From contig NZ_CP146244.1 in assembly GCF_037039395.1 (NCBI RefSeq), positions 558,001 through 622,000 on the forward strand: a stretch of DNA of 64,000 nt, given 5' to 3'. Both the position numbers and the translations under genes were made by a program. Of this stretch, positions 52,639-62,376 are shown in pieces. The number at the start of each line of letters is the position of its first letter. Position 1 is the first letter of the stretch. Below the pieces are notes generated by a model. It was not told the origin of the DNA, made no database searches, and saw only the letters and a program-made list of their open reading frames with translations. This stretch comes from Agrobacterium vitis. GTDB taxonomy: Bacteria; Pseudomonadota; Alphaproteobacteria; Rhizobiales; Rhizobiaceae.

Positions 52639-53589
52639 ATGCTCTCTTATCTTTTCAATCGGCTGATGCAGAGCCTGGTTCTGCTGCTGCTCGTTTCGAT
52701 CATCGGCTTTGCCATCCTCAATCTCGCGCCTGGCGGCCCGCTTTCGCAATATGCGCTGACGCCGGGCACGACGCGCGAGGCGATGGACCGGATCGCCCAT
52801 CAGATGGGTCTCGACCGGCCCCTGCCCATCCAGTATCTCGATTGGGTCTGGCGCCTGCTGCAAGGCGACTGGGGGAAATCCTACCGCGACCAGCAGCCGG
52901 TGCTGTCGATCATATCAAGCCATTTCTTCGCCACCCTGCTTCTGATGGGAACATCGACCGTCATTGCCGTCATTGTCGGTGTCTGGATCGGTATCAAGGG
53001 CGCCACCCGTCGCTATTCCATGTTCGACTATGCGGCGACTGTCGGCGCCATGGTGGCGCTCTCGATCCCGACATTCTGGTTTGGTCTTGTGGCGATCTAT
53101 GTGTTTGCCTTGAAGCTGAAATGGTTGCCCGCTGGCAACATGTATACGATCGGCAATGGCTCCCTGTCCGACTATGCCATCCATCTGGTCATGCCGAGCC
53201 TTGTGCTGGCGCTGGTCGATATCGCTGTGTGGAGCCGCTATATGCGGTCTGCCACGCTGGAGGTGATCAACCAGGATTTCGTGCGGACCGCCAAGGCCAA
53301 AGGCGTATCACCCCGCCGCGTGCTGATGAAACATGTCGTTGGCAATGCGTTGCTGCCGATGATTACGCTTGCCGGCATGCAGCTTCCCATCGTGCTCGGC
53401 GGCGCGCTCGTCACCGAGACGGTGTTTACCTGGCCGGGTATGGGTCGGCTGTTCCTCGACAGCCTTGGCTATCATGACTATCCGGTCGTGATGGGCCTGC
53501 TGATGTTTACAGCCGTCTTCGCGCTGATCGGCAGCCTTGCCGCCGATCTTCTTGTCGCATTCGTTGATCCCCGCATTCGGCTCGGTTGA
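52639..53589 (+). CDS. Peptide-type ABC transporter permease 1 (DppB class)
   Basis: The 316-residue protein has six spans. It shows the DppB marks P-G-x-P near residue 31, D-R-P-L-P-I-Q-Y near residue 59, and the coupling loop R-T-A-K-A-K-G-V-S-P-R-R-V-L-M-K-H-V-V-G-N-A-L near residue 215. ATG 52639 has a GGAG site; an in-frame ATG at 52621 lacks one. It pairs with the next permease. Confidence 0.92.
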   Translation: MLSYLFNRLMQSLVLLLLVSIIGFAILNLAPGGPLSQYALTPGTTREAMDRIAHQMGLDRPLPIQYLDWVWRLLQGDWGKSYRDQQPVLSIISSHFFATLLLMGTSTVIAVIVGVWIGIKGATRRYSMFDYAATVGAMVALSIPTFWFGLVAIYVFALKLKWLPAGNMYTIGNGSLSDYAIHLVMPSLVLALVDIAVWSRYMRSATLEVINQDFVRTAKAKGVSPRRVLMKHVVGNALLPMITLAGMQLPIVLGGALVTETVFTWPGMGRLFLDSLGYHDYPVVMGLLMFTAVFALIGSLAADLLVAFVDPRIRLG

Positions 53590-53621
53590 CGAAACCCTGT
53601 CGCGAACCGAAGGAGAAGCCC

Positions 53622-54512
53622 ATGTCCATTGCCATTCCGTCTCCGGTGCCGCCCACGCGGCCTTCGCGCTGGTGGCGGAGCCGCGTCGCGCGCCGGTTCT
53701 TTCGTCACAAACTCGCCCTTGTCGGCCTGGTGATGATCACACTGTTGATCTTTGCCTGTGCGGTCGGTCCCTCTCTTTTGCCCTATGACGAGTTGTTTAT
53801 CGACCTGCGCGCCCGCTTTGCGCCACCCCTGACCGGGGCGCACATTTTCGGCACAGATCCGCTGGGGCGTGATATCGCCGCGCGACTGTTCAATGCCGGA
53901 CGTATTTCGCTGCTGATCGGCTTCTTCGCCATGTTGATGTCCACCGCTATCGGTGCCGTCGTCGGTGTGGTCGCGGGGTATCGCGGTGGATTGATCGGCA
54001 CGGTGCTGATGCGCTTTGTCGATGCCTTCCTGTCGTTTCCGTCGATCTTTCTGCTGCTGGCACTTGCCGCCTTTATCAGGCCAAGCCCGTTGATGATCAC
54101 GGTCATCATCGCGGTGACATGCTGGATGGAAGTCGCCCGGATCGTGGAAGCGGAGGTGCGTTCGCTGCGCGAGCGCGATTTCGTGCTGGCCGCCCGAATG
54201 CTGGGGCTGCGCAACACCCATATCATGATCCACGAGCTTTTGCCCAATTCGGTCGGTCCAATCATCGTTGCCGCCACGCTGACAGTGGCCCGTGCCATCC
54301 TGCTCGAAGCCTATGTCAGCTTCCTCGGCTACGGCATCCAGCCGCCCTTGCCGAGTTGGGGCAATATGCTCAACAGCGCGCAGCAATATCTGGGAAGCGC
54401 GCCCTGGCTTGCCATCGTGCCAGGTGTCGCCATCACGCTTGCCGTCACCAGTTTCAACTTCATTGGCGATGGCTTGCGTGATGCGCTCGACGCGCGCAGC
54501 GACAGCGAGTGA
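53622..54512 (+). CDS. Peptide-type ABC transporter permease 2 (DppC class)
   Basis: The 296-residue protein has an N-terminal span at about residues 28-52, then F-G-T-D-P-L-G-R-D near residue 78, the signature of DppC/OppC permeases. The loop A-A-R-M-L-G-L-R-N-T-H-I-M-I-H-E-L-L-P-N lies near residue 190. ATG 53622 follows AAGGAG. The frame to 53586 would start at a TTG inside the preceding stop region and is not used. It ends the operon. Confidence 0.93.
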   Translation: MSIAIPSPVPPTRPSRWWRSRVARRFFRHKLALVGLVMITLLIFACAVGPSLLPYDELFIDLRARFAPPLTGAHIFGTDPLGRDIAARLFNAGRISLLIGFFAMLMSTAIGAVVGVVAGYRGGLIGTVLMRFVDAFLSFPSIFLLLALAAFIRPSPLMITVIIAVTCWMEVARIVEAEVRSLRERDFVLAARMLGLRNTHIMIHELLPNSVGPIIVAATLTVARAILLEAYVSFLGYGIQPPLPSWGNMLNSAQQYLGSAPWLAIVPGVAITLAVTSFNFIGDGLRDALDARSDSE

Positions 54513-54527
54513 GCGAGAGTCTGTCTG

Positions 54528-54570
54528 TTTGGGAAAACCGGTGACCACTTTTCCCTGACAAACTCTAGCT
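54528..54570 (-). repeat. GTTTGTCAGGGAAAAGTGG-type intergenic element, inverted copy
   Basis: Read on the minus strand, this segment gives GAGTTTGTCAGGGAAAAGTG and then ACCGGTTTTCCC. It matches the third part of the element at 49187 and the copy at 60820. The two halves GGGAAAA and TTTTCCC can pair, so it may fold into a stem after the permease stop and act as a transcript end. Confidence 0.72.
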
Positions 54571-54698
54571 TTTGCCTTTTATGACGCTCCCGGAAGACGT
54601 CATCCTGCGACCGCAGAAATAGCGGGATTCTTTTTTGAAAACCGTTTGACTAAATAAAAGACCGGTGTCACTCTTCTGTCATCCAGGGGGCTTTCAAC

Positions 54699-55838
54699 AT
54701 GGCTTTGCGTGGCACCAATCAAGAATCGGGAAGGCCGTATAATCGGCGGATCGTTTTGGAATCGATCCGGCTGCACGGGCCGACAACACGCGGCGATGTT
54801 GCCGAACGGGTGGGCCTGACGGTCCAGACCGTGTCCACCATTGTGCGCGAACTTGAGGATCAGGGGCTTCTCCTTTCGGTACGGGAAAAACCGAAGGGGC
54901 GTGGCATTCCTCCATCGGCACTGACCATCAACCCGGAAGGCGGCCATGCTGTCGGCATTCACCTGACGCCGCTCGGCATTGAAGCGGCACTCGTCAATCT
55001 TCGTGGCGAAGTGGTCGAAAGCCGCCAGCGCCCGGCGCCGAATGCCATGCCGGACGAGGCTTTTGCCTTGATTGGCGAGATGGTCGCAGACCTGAAGGCA
55101 AGCCCGCGCCAGGGCCGGTTGCTCGGTGCAGGTCTGGCTCTGCCAGGGCCGTTCGATGTGGACTCCATGAGCTTTGTCGGGCCGACCACCATGGCGGGCT
55201 GGAAGAATGTCGATATCCGTCAGCGGCTTGCCGATGCGACGGGTCTGCCAGCCTTCATGGAAAACGACATGGCAGCGGCTGCTTTGGGCGAGCAGCTTTA
55301 TGGTCTCGGACAGCAGTTCTCTGATTATTTCTATCTGTTCTTCAGCGTCGGCCTGGGTGGTGCCATGATGCATGACGGTGTCGTCATGCGGGGAGCCTGG
55401 GGCAATGCCGGCGAAATCGGCCATATCGCCGCCATTCCCGATGGTGAACTGTGTCATTGCGGAAATCGTGGCTGCCTGGAGCGCTATCTGTCGCTCGATG
55501 CATTCAAGAGAAGTGGTTTGTCTGAGGAAGCTTGGGTCGATGCGATTGCGCCGATTTTCCGCAGCGCTGTCCGCACGATCGAGAACCTGTTCGACCCAGA
55601 AACCATCGTGCTGGGCGGTCTTGCGCCGCAGTCCCTGATTGAACGGCTGGCGACGCTGAGCAACGGTCTCACCAACTCGATTTCCGCCCGCACCAATCGC
55701 ACCGTTCCACGGGTTGTTGTCGCCAGCGACTGTCAGCGCTCGGCGCTGCGAGGGGCTGCTGCACTCGCGGTCTTCGGCGTTCTGTCGCCGCGCTTTGGTC
55801 AGATGTTTGAAACCTCAGATAAAGGGATTGCCGTATGA
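54699..55838 (+). CDS. ROK-family transcriptional repressor of a sugar transport operon
   Basis: The 379-residue protein has an N-terminal winged helix (about residues 15-75, with T-R-G-D-V-A-E-R-V-G-L-T-V-Q-T-V-S). The ROK domain includes E-N-D-M-A-A-A-A-L-G-E near residue 188 and the zinc motif C-H-C-G-N-R-G-C-L-E near residue 252. Its setting, directly before a single-domain CUT2 ATPase gene with a four-base overlap, is like that of FrcR in rhizobial fructose operons. It likely controls its own operon by sensing a sugar. The AT-rich TTTGACTAAATAAAAG at about 54645-54661 is a possible binding site. Confidence 0.92.
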   Translation: MALRGTNQESGRPYNRRIVLESIRLHGPTTRGDVAERVGLTVQTVSTIVRELEDQGLLLSVREKPKGRGIPPSALTINPEGGHAVGIHLTPLGIEAALVNLRGEVVESRQRPAPNAMPDEAFALIGEMVADLKASPRQGRLLGAGLALPGPFDVDSMSFVGPTTMAGWKNVDIRQRLADATGLPAFMENDMAAAALGEQLYGLGQQFSDYFYLFFSVGLGGAMMHDGVVMRGAWGNAGEIGHIAAIPDGELCHCGNRGCLERYLSLDAFKRSGLSEEAWVDAIAPIFRSAVRTIENLFDPETIVLGGLAPQSLIERLATLSNGLTNSISARTNRTVPRVVVASDCQRSALRGAAALAVFGVLSPRFGQMFETSDKGIAV

Positions 55839-56602
55839 CCGAAAACCTCCTCGTCCTCGACGATATCCGCATGAATTTCGGCGCAATCGAAGCCCTGAAG
55901 GGCATCAGTTTCTCCATCGGCAAGGGCGAAGTTGTGGCCTTGCTCGGGGATAATGGTGCGGGAAAATCGACGCTGGTGAAAATCATTTCGGGCGGCTTGC
56001 AGCCGACCTCGGGACGCATGCTGTTTGAAGGCGAGCCTTTTCAGGCAAAGACGCCCGCCGAGGCCAAGGGTGCCGGTATCGAAACCGTCTACCAGGACCT
56101 GTCGCTCTGCACCAATGTCGATGTGGTCGGCAATTTCTTCATGGGCCGCGAGCTGACCCGCAAGGTGGCGGGCATTCCCTTTCTGGATGAACGCGCCATG
56201 GAGAACATTACCGCCAAGGCGCTGGCCAGCGCCGGCACCCGTATTCCCTCCATGCGCACCAAGGTCGAGCATCTGTCCGGCGGCCAGCGCCAGGCCATCG
56301 AGCTCAACCGCTTCGTGCATTGGGGTGGCAAGCTGGTCTTGCTCGATGAACCCTTTGCAGCGCTTGGCGTCGAACAGACCCGGCGTGGGCTGGACATGAT
56401 CCGTCATGTCGCCAGCCAGGGCATCGGCATCGTCATCATCACCCATATCATGCAGCAGGCCTTTCAGGTCGCAGATCGCATTGTCGTTATCCGCCACGGC
56501 GTTGTTGCCGGAGATGTGGAACGAAGCCAGACAAGCCCGGATGCAGTGATCGAGATGATCACAGGGCAAACCCTCGCCGGAGCCGGACCGGTGAGCCAAT
56601 AA
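55835..56602 (+). CDS. CUT2 sugar ABC transporter ATPase, single-domain FrcA type
   Basis: The 255-residue ATPase has Walker A G-D-N-G-A-G-K-S-T near residue 40, signature L-S-G-G-Q-R-Q near residue 148, and Walker B L-V-L-L-D-E-P-F-A-A-L-G. It has one nucleotide-binding domain rather than the two of RbsA-like proteins, so it must act as a homodimer, as FrcA does. The ATG overlaps the ROK stop. The switch region V-I-I-T-H is intact. Confidence 0.92.
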   Translation: MTENLLVLDDIRMNFGAIEALKGISFSIGKGEVVALLGDNGAGKSTLVKIISGGLQPTSGRMLFEGEPFQAKTPAEAKGAGIETVYQDLSLCTNVDVVGNFFMGRELTRKVAGIPFLDERAMENITAKALASAGTRIPSMRTKVEHLSGGQRQAIELNRFVHWGGKLVLLDEPFAALGVEQTRRGLDMIRHVASQGIGIVIITHIMQQAFQVADRIVVIRHGVVAGDVERSQTSPDAVIEMITGQTLAGAGPVSQ

Positions 56603-56623
56603 AAATGAAAAGGGGTCCGGTGA

Positions 56624-57697
<1,074 letters not shown>

Positions 57698-57708
57698 ACG
57701 GCTTTCAT

Positions 57709-57730
57709 TCCGGGGCCTGATGGCCCCGGA
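57709..57730 (+). terminator. Hairpin between binding-protein and permease genes, probable attenuator
   Basis: TCCGGGGCC (57709-57717) and GGCCCCGGA (57722-57730) form a perfect 9-bp stem with a TGAT loop. The stem is 12 bases past the binding-protein stop and is followed by TTTCCCTTCT. Its strength without a full T tract suggests partial termination or protection of the upstream message. Confidence 0.7.
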
Positions 57731-57758
57731 TTTCCCTTCTCCAATCCGGATTTGCCGC

Positions 57759-58754
57759 ATGACGCCTCATACACGAAAAACTCTTGAATTCGTCCTCGAC
57801 AATCTCGTCTGGTTCATGCTCATCCTCGTGCTGGCCATGTTCTCGGCGCTGATCCCGAACTATTTCCAGATGGGCATCTTCACCAATATCATCGAAGCAT
57901 CGAGCGTATTGGGGGTGATGTCGATTGGTCTCGCCCTGGTGATCATCACCGGCCATATGGATCTGTCCGTCGAGTCGGTCGCAGCACTGTCGGCCATGGC
58001 GGTCGGCATTCTGTTCTGCTCGGCAGGCATCGGGCTTGGCATCAAGCTCTCGCCAGAGTGGTTGATGGTGCCTGTCTCGCTGCTGGTGGCCTGCGCCATC
58101 GGCGGATTGATCGGCCTGATCAACGGCGTTCTCGTCGTCAAACTGAAGATGAGCGCTTTCATCATCACGCTCGCCTCCTTCATCTGGGTGCGAGGCATCG
58201 TGCTGGCCGTTTCCGGCGGACGTTCAGCCCAGGATCTCGCCCCTGCCATCCGCTGGTTCGCCATCGAGCGCTTTCTCGGCATCCCCATGACAGCCTGGAT
58301 CGCTATCGCCTGCTTTCTGATCTTTTCGGTGATGATGGCAAAGACGCCGTTTGGCCGCCATCTGGTGATGATCGGCGGCAATGAGACGGCAACCTTTCGG
58401 GCGGGCATTCGTGTTACCCGCAATCTGATCATCGCCTTCGTCATGGCTGGCGCCATTGCCGGTCTTGCCGGCTGGCTGCTGGCGGTTCGCACATCGGGTG
58501 CGACGGCCAATCTCGGTGTCGGCCTGCTGTTCAATGCCTTTGCAGCGGTGGTGATCGGCGGTGTCAGCCTCAAGGGCGGGGTTGGCGCTTTGCCGGGCGT
58601 CTATGCCGGGGTGCTGCTGCTGTCTTCCATCAATACAGCCATCAACCTGATGGGGCTGCCGGCGAATTACACCCAGGTCATTCACGGCTTCCTGGTGCTC
58701 GCAGCCGTTCTTCTCGATACGTTCAAACAAAGGCTCCGCCAGAGGCTCGCATGA
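57759..58754 (+). CDS. CUT2 sugar ABC transporter permease
   Basis: The 331-residue membrane protein (BPD_transp_2 family) has eight to ten spans. It shows I-T-G-H-M-D-L-S-V-E-S-V near residue 63 and a late N-A-F-A-A-V-V-I-G-G-V-S-L-K-G-G-V-G, both typical of RbsC/FrcC permeases. I take ATG 57759 because the alternative at 57720 lies inside the hairpin. The stop overlaps the SDR start by four bases. Confidence 0.91.
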   Translation: MTPHTRKTLEFVLDNLVWFMLILVLAMFSALIPNYFQMGIFTNIIEASSVLGVMSIGLALVIITGHMDLSVESVAALSAMAVGILFCSAGIGLGIKLSPEWLMVPVSLLVACAIGGLIGLINGVLVVKLKMSAFIITLASFIWVRGIVLAVSGGRSAQDLAPAIRWFAIERFLGIPMTAWIAIACFLIFSVMMAKTPFGRHLVMIGGNETATFRAGIRVTRNLIIAFVMAGAIAGLAGWLLAVRTSGATANLGVGLLFNAFAAVVIGGVSLKGGVGALPGVYAGVLLLSSINTAINLMGLPANYTQVIHGFLVLAAVLLDTFKQRLRQRLA

Positions 58755-59521
58755 CAGACAGATTGAAAGACAAGGTCGCACTGGTGATCGGTGCATCGCG
58801 TGGTATCGGCAAGGCGATTGCCGTGCGCTTCAAAGAGGAGGGCGCGAAACTCGTGCTCGCCGATTTCAATGCGGAAGAAGGCAAGGCAGCAGCTGACGAA
58901 CTCGGCATCGATTTTATCCGCACCGACATCGCCAGTATGGAGGACGCGGTGGCTGCCGTGGAATTCACCATTGAACGCCATGGGCGGATCGATATCATCG
59001 TGCAGAATGCCGGCATCTATCCCTGGCAATTGATTGAACATACCAGTCCGGATGATTGGGATCAGGTGATGGCCGTCAACCTGCGCGGTTGTTTCAATGC
59101 CGCGCGTGCGGCTCTTACGCCGATGAAGGCGCAAGGATCGGGGCGCATCCTCTTTACCTCATCGATCACCGGTCCGCACGTCACTAGTCCCGGTCATGGC
59201 CATTATGCGGCAAGCAAGGCTGGTATCAACGGGTTCATTCGCTCGGCCGCACTGGAGTTTTCGTCCTATGGCATCAACGTGAATGGGGTCGAGCCGGGCA
59301 ATATCATGACAGAGGCCATCCAGCTGCACCGAAGCGCTGCCTTCATCAAGAATATGGAAGACGCGATCCCGCTCGCGCGTCTTGGGTCTCCCCGGGATGT
59401 TGCCAATGCTTTCCTGTTCCTCGCCTCTGATGATGCGAGCTACGTGACCGGCACGACCATCGTTGTCGATGGGGGACAACTTCTGCCTGAGGGTGCCGAC
59501 TTCAGGATATTGCCATCCTGA
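58751..59521 (+). CDS. Short-chain dehydrogenase/reductase, sugar or polyol type
   Basis: The 256-residue enzyme has the SDR cofactor motif G-A-S-R-G-I-G near residue 15, N-A-G near residue 88, a catalytic serine in F-T-S-S-I-T, and Y-A-A-S-K near residue 155. D-F near residue 38 points to NAD(H) rather than NADP(H). It probably oxidises the sugar or polyol brought in by the transporter encoded just before. It is the last gene of this operon. Confidence 0.92.
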   Translation: MTDRLKDKVALVIGASRGIGKAIAVRFKEEGAKLVLADFNAEEGKAAADELGIDFIRTDIASMEDAVAAVEFTIERHGRIDIIVQNAGIYPWQLIEHTSPDDWDQVMAVNLRGCFNAARAALTPMKAQGSGRILFTSSITGPHVTSPGHGHYAASKAGINGFIRSAALEFSSYGINVNGVEPGNIMTEAIQLHRSAAFIKNMEDAIPLARLGSPRDVANAFLFLASDDASYVTGTTIVVDGGQLLPEGADFRILPS

Positions 59522-59565
59522 TCGTATTTCCGGCTGCTCTGATGCCCATTCTTACAGGATGGGCG

Positions 59566-60063
59566 TCACAGAACCTGGATCAATTTGGCAAGAAGCCGGT
59601 CCAGGCGGGTGCGTTCAGGCGCGGAAAGGCTGCGAATGCCGTCCAGAAAATGCGAGGACCTGGCCACCTGAACCCGCGTCTCTCGCAACAGCTTTTCTCC
59701 GCTTTCGGTCATTTGCACATAGACCGTGCGTTTATCTGACAGAGACGGGACGCGCTCGACGAACCCTTTGTCTTCCAATCTGGTGATACGGCCTGTTATA
59801 GCCCCGGTCGTGACCATGCAAAGCTCGGCAAGATCGCTCGGCCGCAAACGGTAGGGTGGGGATTGATGCCGAAGATGGGTGAGAACATCGACTTCCCCGA
59901 TGCCGATATCGAATGCCACCAGCACTTCCTCCAGGGAGGCCTGGTCCAGGATATAGAGATGCCGAAGTCTCATGGCAATCGCGATGGGACTGCTGTCTTC
60001 TCCCGGGAAGTCCTTTTCCCATTGGCTGATCAGGTCCGAAAACAATCCTTCGGCTTGTGGCAT
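59566..60063 (-). CDS. MarR-family transcriptional regulator of the flavin monooxygenase cluster
   Basis: The 165-residue protein has the MarR winged helix: L-R-P-S-D-L-A-E-L-C-M-V-T-T-G-A-I-T-G-R-I-T-R-L, then E-R-V-P-S-L-S-D-K-R-T-V-Y-V-Q-M-T as the wing. It is divergent from a flavin reductase gene with a perfect palindrome between them. Aromatic-compound operons are often controlled this way, with the substrate as inducer. The gene converges on the SDR gene. Confidence 0.91.
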   Translation of the reverse strand: MPQAEGLFSDLISQWEKDFPGEDSSPIAIAMRLRHLYILDQASLEEVLVAFDIGIGEVDVLTHLRHQSPPYRLRPSDLAELCMVTTGAITGRITRLEDKGFVERVPSLSDKRTVYVQMTESGEKLLRETRVQVARSSHFLDGIRSLSAPERTRLDRLLAKLIQVL

Positions 60064-60194
60064 TGCGCTTCACTTTTATCTCATGACGAACACACGTCAT
60101 TTTCCGACGTCCTAAACTTCTTAATGTTTTCGGGCGCTTCACGCAATGCGCCATAAGAACGCGACCCTTCCAAACATTTTCAATTGACGAAAGT

Positions 60195-60212
60195 TATCTT
60201 AGTGCTAAGATA
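60195..60212. promoter_or_regulatory. Probable MarR operator palindrome
   Basis: TATCTTAG-TG-CTAAGATA is a perfect 18-bp palindrome in the divergent gap between the MarR gene and the flavin reductase gene. It lies 29 bases before the reductase ATG, close to where a core promoter would sit. The size and position match MarR-family operators. The GGAGGAG ribosome binding site follows at about 60226-60232. Confidence 0.72.
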
Positions 60213-60240
60213 CTTCTAAGGAATATGGAGGAGATATTCG

Positions 60241-60786
60241 ATGGTTTCGAGTTCGGCGAAGCTGCATGATCCGGAGGAGGGATCAGCAGCAAATTTTCCT
60301 GATATTGATAATTTGAAGACCGCGTTTGGCCAGCTTCCATCAGGCGTTGTCATTGTGACAAGCAAGGGTTGCGACGGTGAAATGGTCGGTGCAACTGTGA
60401 GCAGTTTCACCTCTCTGTCATTCACGCCCCCTCTCGTCATGCTCGGTTTGGCGCAAAGTTCCACAACGCTGTCTGCCATTCTGGATCATGGGCATTTTGC
60501 AGTCCATGTCGTTGCTGAGCCGCAGCAGGATATCGCTATGCGCTTTGCTTCCAGCCGTGCAGACAAGTTCAGCGATATCGATTTTAAATTATCGCCCTCC
60601 GGCGTGCCGATTCTGAGTGAATTTGACACGTGTTTTCATTGTGCCCTTGAGCGAGCCCAGTCGGCAGGGGATCATCAATTGCTGATCGGCCGAATTGTCG
60701 ATGTATCGACAGTAGAGCGGGACACAACGCCCGTCGCATGGTTTAATCGGCGTTTTCACATCTGCGAGCCGCGCGCTCTCGTCTAG
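60241..60786 (+). CDS. Flavin reductase, small component of a two-component monooxygenase
   Basis: The 181-residue protein belongs to the HpaC-like flavin reductase family. F-G-Q-L-P-S-G-V-V-I-V-T-S comes near residue 29, S-S-F-T-S-L-S-F-T-P-P-L-V-M-L-G near residue 52, and the H-F-A-V-H-V segment near residue 84. It reduces FMN or FAD with NAD(P)H and supplies it by diffusion to an oxygenase. The oxygenase gene at 61020 is downstream. The MarR gene is divergent. Confidence 0.91.
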   Translation: MVSSSAKLHDPEEGSAANFPDIDNLKTAFGQLPSGVVIVTSKGCDGEMVGATVSSFTSLSFTPPLVMLGLAQSSTTLSAILDHGHFAVHVVAEPQQDIAMRFASSRADKFSDIDFKLSPSGVPILSEFDTCFHCALERAQSAGDHQLLIGRIVDVSTVERDTTPVAWFNRRFHICEPRALV

Positions 60787-60819
60787 TTTTGGCGCCTAAT
60801 TTTGGCGTCCTGATTTTCT

Positions 60820-60876
60820 TCAGGAAAAGTGCAGCCAAGTTTTCCTGAAAAGACAAGCGAAAACAACAGAGTTTAG
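60820..60876 (+). repeat. GTCAGGAAAAGTG-type intergenic element, direct copy
   Basis: TCAGGAAAAGTGCAGCC is followed by AGTTTTCCTGA and AAGACAAGCGAAAAC. The GGAAAA and TTTTCC halves can pair. It matches the third part of the element at 49187 and the inverted copy at 54528. It occupies part of the 233-bp gap between the reductase and oxygenase genes. Confidence 0.65.
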
Positions 60877-61019
60877 TGCATTGATCCGAACCCGGCTGTC
60901 GCCGCGCTTGGAGACATTCGCTCAAAAACATCAGGTACACGATGGTTTGGATGGCGCGCTTGCGTCAGCGCCATGGTCGTGTGCACTCAAAAATTCCTGT
61001 TTTAAAGTGAGGAAATCCC

Positions 61020-62304
61020 ATGGAAATGAACGCAAAGCAGTTTGACTATGTACTGCCCAATCCACCCATCTCTCCTTATAGCACCGAGGTTGGCCGTGAG
61101 ATCCGCGCCAAGGCCGCGGCATTGGTGCCGCTGTTGCGCAAGCACGCCCAGGAAGGCGAGGAATTGGGTGCCCTGGCGCCGGAAAGCTTGAAAGCCCTAA
61201 GCGATATTGGTGCGTTCAAGCTTACATTGCCAACGGATTTTGGCGGACATGCGCTTGGAGCGCGCGATGTGGTCGAAATCGTCACCGAATTTGGCAGAGG
61301 CGATGGTGCGGCAGGCTGGATGGCCTTTGTCGCCGGTGGCCTGCGCAATATCCTGGCGTTTCCCGATCAGGCTGTGAATGAAATCTTTGCGGATGGACGC
61401 GATTGGGTCGGCCCTCTGGCTGCCGGCGCATCGATCTTTGCCACCAAGGTTGGTTCCGCGCGCCGGGTCGATGGCGGCTGGATGGTCAGCGGCTCCTGGC
61501 ATTTCGGCAGCGGTTGCAAACATGCCAAATGGATTGCCGTTGGCGTCGATTATGAGGTTGCGCCGGGCCATATGGGCCGCGCCATGGCGGTTTTGAAGGC
61601 CGAGCAGGTCAAAATCATCGACAACTGGCATGTCATGGGCATGAAGGCCACGTCTTCCAACAGCCTGACGGTGACCGAAGAGCAGTTCGTTCCCGACCAC
61701 CGTTTTATGGACATGGCCGATTTCCCCGTTCGCATGGATGGGACACGCAAGCGGTTCCAGGGCTTTGCCAGCAAGTTCGATGGCCGTGGTCTGATGATCA
61801 TGACCAATCTCACCCATATGGCGATTGTGCTGGGGATGGCCCGCGGTGCGCTGGAATCCTACATCGATATGGCCAGAAAGCAGCAGCCCTTCAATCTGCC
61901 TTATCCTCGGGTGGCCGAAATGGCATCGACGCAGGTCTGTGCTGCAAAAGCCTATGCGATGATCAAGATGGCGGAAACCACCGCCCTTTGCGCCGCCGAT
62001 CTTCTGGATCGCCATGCAACGGAAGGACGCGAGGTCTCGGAAGAAGCTGGAACAGGCCACGATGATGGAAAACGTCTACGCCGCGCACACCTTGGACAAT
62101 GCCGTCAGCATCCTGCAGCTCAATATCGGCTCGGCAACCGCCCATGAGAGCAATCCGTTCCAACGGTTCGTGCGCGATATCCGGGTGGCAATGCTGCATG
62201 GGGCGGTCAGGTTGGAGCCAACGGCTGAGATTTTCGGTCGGCGGATGATGGGCCTTGCTCCATTCTCGATGTTTGCAGGTGGATTGCCTGATCGCGCTGC
62301 TTAG
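61020..62304 (+). pseudogene. Flavin-dependent monooxygenase of acyl-CoA dehydrogenase fold, frameshifted
   Basis: The frame from 61020 encodes an acyl-CoA-dehydrogenase-type oxygenase, as in HpaB-C2, DszC or IacA-like enzymes. It has A-L-S-D-I-G-A-F-K-L-T-L-P near residue 60 and G-W-M-V-S-G-S-W-H-F-G-S-G near residue 155. The homologous C-terminus lies in the +1 frame from about 62045 to 62304 (Q-A-T-M-M-E-N-V, then F-R-R-M-like ending). Removing one G near 62051-62053 gives a continuous protein of about 427 residues reading S-E-E-A-E-Q-A-T. Without this the product ends at 62147 with a false tail. Either a real mutation or a sequencing error. The adjacent flavin reductase gene supports a two-component monooxygenase. 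Confidence 0.85.
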
Positions 62305-62376
62305 CCCGCGACGGATTTGAGCTGTAGGCGGGCTGTGGAGGCGGCCCGTCGACGGTTAACAAGAGGAGGATTTTTT

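Noticed and set aside
59544..59564. Short hairpin GCCCAT/ATGGGC between the converging SDR and MarR genes
   Set aside because: Only 6 bp with a 9-nt loop and no T tract, so not reported as a terminator.
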